From Pictodentalium vernedei (Eukaryota; Mollusca; Scaphopoda; Dentaliida; Dentaliidae), in NCBI GenBank assembly GCA_031216915.1, contig CM062297.1, forward strand, positions 367,115,704 to 367,179,703: a DNA stretch of 64,000 nucleotides, given 5' to 3'. The notes beneath the pieces were generated by a model that worked only from the letters and a program-made list of their open reading frames with translations, searched no databases and was not told the origin of the DNA. Made by a program: the position numbers and the translations under genes. Position 1 is the stretch's first letter, and the number at the start of each line of letters is the position of its first letter. Shown one piece after another: positions 10,690 to 21,408 of the stretch.

Positions 10690-11235
10690 CACAAACTTGT
10701 TTCAGCTATCAGACCACCAGTGGTCTGAAAGTAAAAGTATACAGGACTGGTATAACTCAGGTAGCTACTGACGCTATGGTGAATGCGGCTAATAGCCAAT
10801 TGACCCATGGTGGAGGTGTTGCCAGAGCTATAGCTCTTGGAGCTGGTCCAGCCCTTGAACAAGAATGTCAACAATATATTCAACAGCATGGAAATCTTCC
10901 AGTAGGTGAGAATATGACTACCACTTGTGGAATGTTGCCATGTTTAAAAGTGATACATGCTGTGGGACCACGCTGGAATGATTACAGTGATAAAAATAAA
11001 GGTCTCAAGGTTTTATACAGTACTATACAAAAAGTATTGTGGGTATGTGACGACGAAAATTTTGTAAACATAGCTATCCCACTCATCAGTAGCGGGATAT
11101 ATGGTGTACCTAAACAGAAGTGTGCAGATGTTTATGTGAGAGTTTTACAAAACTTTACTCCTAAACAATTGAAAGAGATACACATTGTAGATGTAGACCC
11201 TAATATTATGATTTATATGAAAAATGCTTATGAAC
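10690..11235 (+). pseudogene. Macro domain (ADP-ribose-binding) inside gag-pol of the LTR element
   Basis: The frame reads KVKVYRTGITQVATDAMVNA, then VNAANSQLTHGGGVARAI (from 10,779), then LKVIHAVGPRWND, then IAIPLISSGIYGVPKQKCAD near 11,080-11,130. These are the ADP-ribose-pocket signatures of macro domains: the NAAN loop, the Gly-rich loop after the first helix, and the SSGIYGVP loop. The overall pattern, with VIHAVGP and SSGI-G-P--KC, is closest to macro domains of PARP9/PARP14-type proteins rather than bacterial MacroD. Macro domains bind or remove ADP-ribose from proteins, and several RNA viruses use one against host PARP signalling. I know of no standard Gypsy element with one between nucleocapsid and protease. 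The domain itself is open over its full length. Confidence 0.92.
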
Positions 11236-11539
11236 GTCAAACCATGAAAAAGACTTATGATAATCAACCAGGTGAGCAGGGTTGTATTGAAATAAATCAA
11301 CAGAAACAGGAAGTATTTGAATCAGGAAATAAGAATCCAAGAATAAGGAGCCAAGAGAAATCACTTGGGAAAAACCCAAAACTACAAAACAGGAAAAACC
11401 CAAGGGGAAGTAATTGGAAAAACCCATGTCAACAGGAAGTGAAACACTCTATGGAAACCAAGGGAAATAACTTAGTAAACAATGATGATTACCCAAATGG
11501 GGAACAACAGCAACAAAAACTTAGAAATTCTCAACCGGA

Positions 11540-11960
11540 AACAGTAACCATAAATTATGGGGCTGCTTCTTTGAATAGTGTCTTAGTGAACATCAAAGGA
11601 CAACGAGTACATGCCTTATTAGATACAGGGGCACAGACAAGTTGTATTAGTACAAAATTTTGGAAAAATCTTAAACACCGACCGAAATTAGTTGGTGATA
11701 AAAATTCTTTGCCTTGCATTGCAGGTATTACTGGGAATGACACTCTCCCTTGAGGAAAAGTTAGACTTGAATTTTATATTCAAGGAATTTATCAGGTGCA
11801 TGAGTTCTTAGTAATAAATGAATTGAATCGAAGCATGTTATTAGGAATGGATTGGATAAGGGGCAATCGAGTTAACTTATATTGGGAATTTCATAAATTG
11901 AGATTAGATGGTCACTATGTACCCATTGTTCAAGATATACAGGTGAGTTGTCTTACTCGG
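11540..11960 (+). pseudogene. pol: Retropepsin-type aspartic protease region of pol
   Basis: VHALLDTGAQTSCIS, with the catalytic DTG at about 11,622-11,630, is followed by the typical FLVINELNRSMLLGMDWIRG near 11,805-11,865 (the ILG-D segment that closes retropepsins). It would cut the Gag-Pol polyprotein. It follows the macro domain after a roughly 300-base Asn/Gln/Lys-rich linker. Part of a broken fossil. Confidence 0.85.
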
Positions 11961-12399
11961 CTGATTAATCAGCTGGAACTTAAACCACAGTCCACTTGTT
12001 TGTGTACAGCAAAAGCTTCCGGTGTAAAATCTGTCTTTGACACAAAATACTTAGAACATCATGGACTGACTAAAGGTCATGTGGCTGAACAGCCTGGCCT
12101 CTTGGTTAGTAAGAGTATAGTCACTAATGGAAATGAAACCATACCTGTACTGTTGGTGAACAGTACCAACAAACATTACACCTTAAAAAGGGGATGTTTG
12201 ATTGGAAAACTTGAGCCAATAGAACAGGAAGAAAAAGTCTTAGAAGTTAATCAGATCTTAACTCAAAATACACCTGAAGACCAGATCACAGATGCTGACA
12301 TACAGGTGTCTGAAGACAAACGGCACCTGTTGATGCCAGTCATCAATAATAATAAAGACTTGTTTGCAAAAACTGATAAAGAATTAACTCAGACAGATA

Positions 12400-13730
12400 C
12401 AGTTAAGATGTGCATCGACACAGGTGATGCGCTACCAATAAAAAGTAGAGCATATAGAGTTCCATTACTTAAGAGAAAAATTATGGATGAAGCACTTGAA
12501 GAAATGCTTCAATCCGGAATTATCCGAAGATCAAATAGTGCATGGAGTTTTCCGTGCTTGCTCATGGATAAGAAAGATGGCTCGAAATGCTTCTGCGTTG
12601 ATTTCCACAAGCTCAATGAAGTCACGAAAGTTACGAACTGGCCACTTCCATTGATTGACGACATCTTTACTTTATTGAATGGATGTCAATACTTCACCAC
12701 CCTTGACATGAAGTCAGGTTACTGGCAAGTCAAGATGGATGAAGAAGACAGACCTAAAACGGCCTTTGTTTGCCATAAGGGCCTTTATGAGTTCAATGTG
12801 ATGGCCTTTGGACTCGTTAATGCACCCTCGGTGTATCAATCCCTCATGACAAGCGTCTTGGAGGGTCTAGAGGATTTTTTTCTGGCCTACCTTGATGATA
12901 TTTTGATTTTCAGCCGTGACATAAAATCTCATATTGACCACATTAAACAAGTGTTTAGTTGACTAAGAAAACATAAGTTGAAGCTAAAAGCTAAGAAGTG
13001 TTCCTTCTTTCAATCTGAAACATCTTATCTTGGTTTTGTAATTAGTAAAGATGGACTTAAACCTGAGACTTCGAAGGTCGAGGTCATTTGAAAATTAAGT
13101 CCGCCAAAAACGGTGACGGAAGTGAGATCTTTTATGGGCATGACCTCATATTACCGCAGATTTATTCCTCAGTTCAGCGAAATTGCTCAACCACTCTTAG
13201 AACTGACAAAGAAATATGCAAGATTCCATTGGCGAGAAACACATCGAAATGCCTTTCAAGAGTTGAAAGATCGTTTAACTCAAGTTGCTCATTTGTCATA
13301 TCCAAATCCCAGAAAGCCTTACGTGCTTTACACAGATGCCAGTGGCCGCTGTGTCGGAGCGGTTTTGGCACAACCATGTGATGACGAAACAGGTCAACTA
13401 CCTGGAGTACCTGATGAAAAACCCATTGTCTTCCTATCTCATAAATTGGGTGAAACCCAACAGAAATGGTCGACATTTGAGAAAGAAGCTTTCGCTATCT
13501 CATATGCTTTGGATAAATTCAATAACTACTTGCAGGGAGCAGAGTTTGTTATTAAGACAGACCATGCCCCCTTGCAGTATTTATTGAAAAGTCCACAAAA
13601 CAATGCCAAAGTACAACGCTGGGCATTGAAGATAGCTAGCTACAATTGTAAGATTGAATATTTACCAGGTAGAAAGAATACATGTGCTGACCTACTTTCT
13701 CGTTTACCTGAGGGAATCGCAAACGCTGAC
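12400..13730 (+). pseudogene. pol: Reverse transcriptase and RNase H region of pol
   Basis: RT motifs in order: RAYRVPLLKRKIMDEALEEM, IIRRSNSAWSFPCLLMDKKD, YFTTLDMKSGYWQVKMDEED, AFGLVNAPSVYQSLM and the catalytic AYLDDILIFS (about 12,885-12,915). RNase H follows at about 13,310-13,700 with VLYTDASGRCVGAVLAQP, STFEKEAFAISYALDKFNNY, IKTDHAPLQYLL and ADLLSRLP. The motif wording is Gypsy-type. It copies RNA into DNA and removes the RNA strand. Part of a broken fossil. Confidence 0.93.
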
Positions 13731-14039
13731 CCCAGATACGAGATGGATAATGTGGAAAATCAGAAAGCATTACAAATTGGAATTATAAATAGTAACAGAA
13801 TTAATCCACAAAGATATGTACATGTCATCACAGATGAACCTCAGGTTCCGCCCGAACCACAAGCAATTAATTACAAAGATTTGGACATGAAGGTAGAGCA
13901 ACAGAAAGATGAAAAGATTGTAGAAATCATTAAGAAGTATCAAGGTAACAATACCCCTGCACACATTAGTAGTAGATACCTCATGATTGAGGGAGTATTA
14001 TATTACATTAGTACAGTTGACGATAATCCGTGAGTACGT

Positions 14040-15230
14040 TTGTGCATACCTGAACAATTACATGCAGATGTGTTGAAACAAGACCATGATGAATTAGGTC
14101 ACCTTGGCATAGACAAAGTATACAATAATATCAGTAAAAAATATTATTGGAAAGATTTATATAAACATATATATAAACATGTAGAGAATTGTCTTGTGTG
14201 TCGAGCTCATAACACCAGAGCTCACACTTTGCCATTGCAAGAGACTGATAGACCTCCATACCCCTTTGCTAAAATAGCATTGGATATGAGTGGTCCACAC
14301 CCTGAGACTTTATCAGGAAATAAATACATTGTGACCTTCATAGATATTTATTCTGGCTGGCCTGAAGCGTTTCCAGTGCCTGATAAAAAGGCGGAAACAA
14401 TTGCTAACTTGATAATAGATCAAATTTTTCCAAGATTTGGATGTTCTTTAGAAATATTAACAGACAATGGATCTGAAAATGTAAATGCAGTAATGAAATA
14501 CTTAACTGATTATTTCAAGATACATCATGTAACTACTTCCTACTTCCATCCAAAATCTAATGGGAAGGTGGAGAGGCTACATAGAACGCTGAATGACATC
14601 TTAGCAAAACTAGCTCGAGAAGAATTAGAAACATGGGATTTATTCCTAAACCAAGCTATGGCAGCCATCAGGTTTAATGGCAGCGAATCTTCTGGATTCT
14701 CTCCATTTTATTTGGTGTATGGCAGAGATGTGGTTTTACCACTCGACAACATACTTAAACCTCGAGAAAAATATGTAGGTGAAGAACCTCATAAGATAGC
14801 CATTCAGGAACAACATAAAGCATTTAGAAAACAACAAGCTGCACAGAAGAAACGAGTATTAAAGCAACAAAGATTGCATGATGTTACAGCAAAGGATATC
14901 ACCTTTGAAATAGGTGATCCTGTTTTATACTCCTCAGGTAAATCTAAAGGAAAATTAGAATCGAAATGGGACTACCCATTTCGAGTCATTGAGAGAACAG
15001 GTCCAGTGAGTTACAAGATACAAGATCAATTAACTCGCAGAATAATTAAATGTCATGGAGAAAGACTTAGTAAAGCGCCTCAAGAATGGGAGGTGCCTCA
15101 GCCTGTCCAACCTGTTAGAGCGCGACGAATACAACGTTACGCTGCCTCGTCAGAACAGTCGACTGCTGAACACAGTAGCAGTAGTGACAGTAATGACAGT
15201 GATGAAGGTGACGATATGCAAGGGATTTAA
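14040..15230 (+). pseudogene. pol: Integrase region of pol
   Basis: The HHCC zinc-binding head reads from HDELGHLGIDKVYNNISKKY to CLVCRAHN. The DDE core has ALDMSGPHP (first D near 14,285), EILTDNGSEN (second D near 14,465) and SNGKVERLHRTLND (E near 14,570). A basic SH3-like tail contains LEIGDPVLYSSGKSKGKL-type residues (FEIGDPVLYSSGKSKGKLES), and the end is Ser/Asp-rich (SSSSDSNDSDEGDD). No chromodomain is seen. It inserts the cDNA into host DNA with the 4-bp GTAG duplication seen here. Confidence 0.93.
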
Positions 15231-15946
15231 GAAAAACACCCCTTAACGTCATTCATTAAGAATAAAAGACAAAGATGAGAACATTCTTCTTCAGAAGAAG
15301 ATGGTGTTCCTTTAGCAGAATTAAGACAACAAGTACAACAGGTACGAGATTACAAGAAATGTATGAAAGAGCTACAAGCTCCTTCAGCTGATCAACAACC
15401 CTCACGGTTCATTGCTGATGACCGAAATGATCGAGTAAATGATTCAACGATGGAAGTTGATCAAATGCAAATAACTGAAGAAAAAGGCCAAAGTAGTGAG
15501 CCTCAACCAAAACAACCAAGTAAAGATATAACTGAGATGATCTCTTGCATACAAGCTGTGTTAAGAGATCATAATAAGATTAAAGAACCAGGTGAGAAAT
15601 TAGAATTAGGAGCGGTTATGATACCTCCTACTACCTGGAGTACTAGAGATTAAATGTTACCCCAAGACTAATGATAGCTATACATAACACATAATGGCAG
15701 ATGCCTCTCCTTAAGTTTGAGAGAGATGAGAGAAAGTGTAAAATGAGTAACAAAATTGTATTGAGTTATGATTTGTTCGGAACGAAACTATCAATGAGAT
15801 CTTGTCAGCCTCGCGAACTGACTGAGACTTTCTTGTATTTAGTTTAACCTTCTGACCTTTCACACCCGGGAAGTGAATCATCAGAGTGAAGGAAACTGAA
15901 TCGCGTATTACTCATTGCGCTAACTCTTGCTTCCTTTCTCATTGTA
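15231..15946 (+). other. Post-integrase tail and env leader of the LTR element
   Basis: A charged, Gln/Glu-rich stretch at 15,280-15,653 (QPSRFIADDRNDRVN, KQPSKDITEMISCIQAVLRD) looks like a polyprotein tail or small extra protein of unknown role. 15,658-15,946 has no frame worth calling. It ends in the pyrimidine-rich run before the env splice acceptor. Confidence 0.4.
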
Positions 15947-15947
15947 G
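15928..15947 (+). promoter_or_regulatory. Splice acceptor ahead of env
   Basis: CTTCCTTTCTCATTGTAG ends at 15,947, a strong pyrimidine tract plus AG, only 7 bases before the env ATG at 15,955. Errantivirus-type elements and retroviruses make env from a spliced message, and the leader donor at 8,744/8,745 is a plausible partner. Confidence 0.65.
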
Positions 15948-15954
15948 GAGCAAG

Positions 15955-18109
15955 ATGTTGCGTTGGATGTTATTAGTTGGTCTTTTGACTACAATAATAG
16001 ATGGATATACTATTATTAGAAACAATGTGATTTTTAAGAAAGTAAAAGAAGTAAATATGGTAACTAGTGATTGGAGTACAATGTTTGTTTATGAGCTCCA
16101 ACCTTTTATACAATATGTGCGCAGACTTGATCGAAGTATGAGATATACTAATGGTTTGTATTCCGCTACAACCACAGCTTTTCGACAAACTTTTGTAGAA
16201 ATAAATGGTGAAAACTCTACTCTTGCCGTTGCGTTGAGATCGATCATAACGGATATACACCAGGAGATCAGATACCTAGATAATCGTGCTACACAAGTAC
16301 AAGAGGATCTGAACGATTACCGCAGATTACATGGACATACAATCATCTCGTCTCGGAAGAGATGAGGTTTGTTCGACTTTGTAGGTGAAGGATTGAGTTT
16401 TCTCTTCAGAACTGTATCCCAGTCAGATTTAAATGGGATAGCAGATAATTTAAGATGCTTAAGTACTAATCAAGCAATGATTCAACATATTCAAAAACAA
16501 AGTTTAACCTTCATTAAGATGAATCATGAAGCGATTCTGAAAAACAGAGAATTTATGTTAAATATATCGCACGAATTGATGTTATTTCAAGGTCGAGTAA
16601 ATCAAGTAGTTCAGAATCATGAAGATCGAATATTATATCTTGAACATTTCACTCATGCTTATCATCAGCTTGAGTTTGTAATGAGTCAATTGGAATCAAT
16701 GATAATCGCTGCAGAAACCACTCTGTGGGGTTTACATGATCAAATGGATATCCTAGCCGATAAGAAGTTATCACCGAAAATAGTGGATCCTTCACTACTG
16801 ACTGAGTATTAAAGTTCAATTAGATGATAAGTCAATGTTGCCGCTAGATCTGACAACAGAATTATGGCAATATTATCATTTGCTTACGACGGCTGCCATT
16901 TATGACGAAGATAAACTGGTGATGTTTATGAAGATCCCCTTACGTAATTCGAACTTACAATTCGAAGTGTTCAAGGTGCAGGCTTTGCCTGTACTCTTTG
17001 TCAATGTAACCAAGAATGTGTTGCGAGTCGCAAATAAATTAATAGCAATATATACTCTTGAATCTGACATATTAATTATTAATAAAGAAAGGATGAAGTA
17101 TGTCCCAGAAATAGGACATGACCAATGTGTAGATAACAATAAGTTGTTTTGTCCTTTAGTAGGTGCCGTATGAACGATACATACGACAACAAGTTGTATG
17201 TTAGCCTTGTTTCTAAACATGAAATCAGAGATTCCGAAATTATGTCAAACGGAAGTTCGATTGAATATCAACCTCCTGTTCAGTACAACAATCGATGAAG
17301 GAATGTGGTACATCACGACAGATGTCCCACTACGATTCTCAATTACATGTCCGAAACGAAGAAATCCGAAACCGAAACGGATTCTTCTGCCAATTGGAAT
17401 TTTGGAATTAAAACCATTATGTATGGCATCGAGCGGTCAATTAATGTTACTGAGTTATTTCCATAAAAGGGATAATTCTACTTTTCGGATTGTCACAAAG
17501 ACGGTGTTACCAAATTTCTCATTGTTACAACGACAGATGTGGAAACCTGTCATAGAGAGAGTGAACATATCGACGTTTACGATACCGAAGGAAATAGAAC
17601 ACTTAGATGACTTACCCATGGATGACTTAATTCATGAACTTGACTCGCTAAATTTACAAATGACGGAATCATTTGAAGTCCCTAAGTGGGCTTATGCTCT
17701 CGCGACTGTTGCATTAATAATAGGATTATATCTGCTTTGGAAGTGCTATCGAACCGATAGACACAAACAGATATACAAGTGGTTAAGAAACCGTAAAAGT
17801 AAACCAACTTTTTCTGCTGTTGATGATAGTGAAATGTCTAATTTTGCATTTGCTGATGATGAAATCTATACTAGTATGGGACCTAGACCACAGCCTTCAG
17901 CTCCTGCTAATCCAACTGGAGGACAACAACAACAATCACAACAACCTCCTAAGAGTATCAGAGACATGATGAGAAAAGCTGTTCAAAACTTTAGACCTTC
18001 TCCTCAACCGAATAGGAAATCAATATATCCCCGTGTACAACATGATGTGGATTCTGCCAATGTCCACATAACTATGTTCGATATAGACAAAGAAACTGAA
18101 AAACAGTAG
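15955..18109 (+). pseudogene. env: env: baculovirus-F/errantivirus-type fusion glycoprotein, broken
   Basis: The ATG at 15,955 begins a signal peptide (MLRWMLLVGLLTTIIDGY). A basic cleavage-type site SRKR lies near 16,350-16,362, followed by a Gly/Phe-rich fusion-peptide-like segment FDFVGEGLSFLFRT near 16,375-16,415. A long helical region follows, then a membrane anchor (YALATVALIIGLYLLW) near 17,690-17,750 and a roughly 115-residue Gln/Pro-rich tail. Order and cleavage/fusion motif match F proteins of baculoviruses and of insect errantiviruses (gypsy), class I fusion proteins acting at the cell surface. It is in several pieces; about three breaks. Confidence 0.8.
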
Positions 18110-18117
18110 TTTACACA

Positions 18118-18136
18118 CTGTGTGTTTTTGTTTCAG
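18118..18136 (+). promoter_or_regulatory. Candidate splice acceptor ahead of the first accessory ORF
   Basis: CTGTGTGTTTTTGTTTCAG ends at 18,136, only 15 bases before the ATG at 18,152. It is as strong as the env acceptor, which suggests that the downstream genes are also expressed from separately spliced messages. Confidence 0.55.
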
Positions 18137-18151
18137 TGATCAGTGTACATA

Positions 18152-18448
18152 ATGGCAGAATCTGATTCTAGTGTTGACAGTGGGATTGATGATTTCCCTG
18201 ATTACCAGAGTTATTATAATGATTGTGACAATTTATATGATGATGAAACTTCAAGTACAGTTAGTACTGGAACTGACAGTAATAGTACCGTTTCACGAGA
18301 ACTTTTTCAAGACACTCATTCATCTAGTATGGACGTAAATATAAGTAGCAATTCATCTGATAATTGTGTATCAATGTTGGCATCAATAGAAGCATCACCA
18401 TCCCCTTCTATAGCATCTTCCGACCTTTTGTCGACCCCCTCCAAGTAG
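18152..18448 (+). pseudogene. Acidic Ser/Asp-rich accessory ORF of the LTR element
   Basis: About 98 residues starting MAESDSSVDSGIDDFPDYQS. It is extremely rich in Ser, Asp and Thr and lacks Lys/Arg until its end, so it is probably disordered and heavily phosphorylatable. The start at 18,152 is the first ATG after a strong acceptor. Such acidic, serine-rich heads resemble viral transactivator or phosphoprotein regions in composition only. No family is recognised. Whether it stood alone or was the head of the following ORF is not known. Confidence 0.5.
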
Positions 18449-18530
18449 TGTTCAAACCCCTACTGATTCTATTTTACTATATTCACCTGAACGACTTCAA
18501 CGACTTCCACCTTATTCGCCTACGGATACT

Positions 18531-19529
18531 GTGGAAACGTTAGTTCTTCCTTCAAGATTACCTGTTAGAACCCATGATGCAATTATTTATCGAGACCCCG
18601 AGAACCAAGATGGCCTCGGTGGGTTTGTTTATGACATTACAGTAGGGTCACATACTTCTTCCAGTATGACCACACCCACAAGTGATTCTATGCCTAGTGA
18701 TTCTACCACTGTTCTGGACTCTGATGCAGCAGAGTCCGGTATCAGTGTGATACAGAACGAACTTGCACGAGCTGATCTTGAATTAGAAGTACACACTCCT
18801 CCTTTAAGTGATGTAGAAGCAAGACAATTTACTCCATTACCTACTAATGTTGTCTCGCAGCCTATAATCGATATTCGACCGAGACCGTGGGAGTGGGCAA
18901 GGAGTGAGTTTTTCGGGACACCTCGCCCATTGGCCTCTCCTCATGAATTTGATCGAGATATCATACGACCCAATACATATGAACAAGATTTTATGAAAGA
19001 TACAGATCTCTTAAGCATTGAGGATGAATTTGGATGTCAATATTTTGATTTTGATTTGAATATACTATATATAGAGGTTGAGCGAGAGTTGATATATTAT
19101 TATGACAGTGCTATCGATACTCATTTAACTTTTGCAAATACGTCTAGATATTTAGTGATATACAATTGCCCTGATTTACAATATCCAAAAATCAACGAGC
19201 AGGGTGAGATAAGTGAACCTCTGCGGTATTATAGTCACCGGGTGGCTACTACCAGCAGTGTACATCATAGATTTCACATGCCAAGAAATGTAGCAGAGTT
19301 TACTCCTTTCTGTGCAAGATATCGTGACTATAGTCGTCGAAAACGAGCACGATATCATTCAGATGGACGACCAAGGAGTTTTCAACCCTTTGTTGTCTAT
19401 CGTCAATACCACCCAGATTATGTTGGACATTTCACAGGGTCAACGTTTGACTACCGAACAGGCCCAAATACTGTGTATTGGCATTACCAGTTGCCAACAC
19501 GAAATGAAAACCTTCAGAGTGAAGATTGA
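18531..19529 (+). pseudogene. Unknown accessory ORF of the LTR element, possible relative of the RING genes
   Basis: A long open stretch. The first third is Thr/Ser/Asp-rich (TTPTSDSMPSDSTTVLDSDA). The rest is rich in Tyr/Phe/Arg and looks folded, with INEQGEISEPLRYYSHRV and FVVYRQYHPDYVGHFTG. Those two blocks resemble, in order and spacing, the blocks LNEVTGHLELIRTQVLYRY and IHYWNDQWWDGTYYD in the RING-type gene at 21,409. A shared domain duplicated within the element is therefore plausible. No RING cysteines are present. No known family recognised. Confidence 0.5.
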
Positions 19530-20004
19530 GAAATGCATTCTTATTATTATTATAAGCAGAAACAAGCAGAAAAGTCTAACTCGACTAATACATGTACATA
19601 AGATTTTCATGAATCTGGTTTCCCAATTGATGAATAACCCTTGATTGGAAACCTGATACATGACGATCACGGGTCGTCTGTGTTTGTCTTGATTATTAGT
19701 CAAAATTCTTGCAAGGAGTTAGTAATTCTGTTTTAACAGTGTAACAATTTATTATAAATTCGGAGTTCCTGGAGTGTATTAGATAAGTTACACACAGGAC
19801 TCCAATAATCAAGGCATACAAATTTGAAAGTTGGTGGAAAGAGTGTTGATTGAGTGCACCAAGTTGCAGATGAACCCAGGGGAGCGTATTATCAAGTGTA
19901 AATTTTAGTGTAATATAACGTAATTCTATTTACATATAGTGGTTTCTTTTGTTTTGAATATAGTCTTATAAATTTTATTTGTATTGATTACTTTGCTTGT
20001 TGGA
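19530..20004 (+). other. Non-coding spacer between accessory genes
   Basis: AT-rich, with no frame worth calling. A pyrimidine-rich run ending in TAG near 19,963, about 40 bases before the next ATG, is a possible splice acceptor. The string 'tatataatg'-like A/T runs carry no clear promoter. Confidence 0.4.
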
Positions 20005-20972
20005 ATGGCTTCAGTAAATACATTAGAGTTTGAGGAATTCGCGGAGGAGCAGGCGATGTTTAATTCGCATAAACACGAGGCCTTCCAACATGCAGTTTCT
20101 ACTTGCAACGACTTCTGTTTATTTTTTCCAAAGGATTTATGGAGATGTCGCCGCTTAAGGTTCATTTGTATATGGAATACGAGACATTATAATCCTGCCA
20201 CTGGTCAAACGGAGATAATGCAACATCAACTTGGTTATCGTTTTTATCTCTCTGAGGAAAGAAAAGTAATATTCCCCATCTTCTGAACTTCCCGGAGTTA
20301 CCAGTAGTAGTTGAACCCCATGAGGTCACTGGTCCCGGTCCTGCCGAGGTCATCCATTATGTCAATGACCCCTGTTGGAATGGCTGTTATTATGACCATC
20401 GACGAAATCAATTGGATGCTGAATTGGACCTGATAGCCGATCCTGGCTTGGTTCGACCATTCAGGAGTCATGAGATCTTCCCTGGTAGTACATATTCCGC
20501 TAGTGAAGATGCTGATGATTCCTTTGGATTCTATCAGCTCCAAATGCATCCTGCACGATTCTTTCCTCCTGGTAACGTACAGAAAACTTATGAATTGGAG
20601 AAACAACAAAAACAATATCGCCTCCTTCGTGAAGCTTTAATCCGACACGAAGGAAGACGATTACAATGTTTTAGTCTTCGAAACCAAATTATCAAGTATA
20701 ATGAGATGACAGAGGTACAGACTCATTACAAGGGTCTTGGAGACCCTTGCTGTATTTGTTTAACGGAAATTTCTAAAACATGGCAGGATTTATTTGAGTG
20801 TGGCCAATGTAAACAACAAATCCACTACTCTTGTGGTACTGCATGGGCCAGGTCAAAAGCAGGTGCCCATGAGCAAGCTGCTTGCCCGCACTGCCGTGCA
20901 CCCATGAAGTGGGGCATTGGTAACGAGCCGAAGCTTCCAGTACCATCTGAAATGGACCCTCATGAGTTTTGA
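20005..20972 (+). pseudogene. RING-type (C4HC3) accessory gene 1 of the LTR element
   Basis: The start is taken at ATG 20,005 (MASVNTLEFEEFAEEQ). A N-terminal domain with NPATGQTEIMQHQLGYRFYL precedes a C-terminal zinc finger at about 20,745-20,910: CCICLTEIS, then FECGQCKQQIHYSC, then ACPHCRAPM. Cys/His spacing is C-x2-C, C-x2-C-x4-H-x2-C, C-x2-C. That is a C4HC3 RING variant whose spacing resembles Nse1-type RING fingers more than MARCH/K3 RING-CH. RING proteins usually act as ubiquitin ligases. It is paralogous to the gene at 21,409. Part of a broken fossil. Confidence 0.75.
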
Positions 20973-21408
20973 GTTTTAATTACAGAAGTTGAGAAGGCGA
21001 CCCCCTACAGCTGCGTGCCGTCGGGCACTGTTGTCATCTTTGGACATCCTTATATATAATGTTCTTATTTCTCAAGAGTACTCCAAGTAAACAAAAAGTT
21101 ATTTTCAATCAAAATTACATAGTGACATTCTAGACGTGACTCCTAGTTTCGTCACTATCGACAACAGACTAAAAACTAACGAAGAACCGTTAACGGGGAA
21201 AGTAGAATTGTTCACACGGCACAGCTGTAGAATAGTGTAATATAGTTTTGGGGATTTTTAATTATTGAGTATAACCTGAGTATAATCAGTCACATTTCTT
21301 TTGTTTGAAATTTAACCATTGCACTTGATATACAATTGTTACAGTTTTAGTTTTTATAGTGGAAATAGTTTTTAGTCAGTCATAAAAGTAATATTAAATC
21401 CTTGAAAA
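20973..21408 (+). other. Non-coding spacer between the two RING-type genes
   Basis: AT-rich intergenic stretch with no frame. 'caattgttacag' near 21,344 is a candidate splice acceptor about 65 bases ahead of the next gene's ATG. Confidence 0.4.

Noticed and set aside
18152-18175. A phosphodegron (DSGxxS) in the acidic accessory ORF
   Set aside because: The sequence is DSGIDD, which lacks the second serine of the motif; only a general resemblance.
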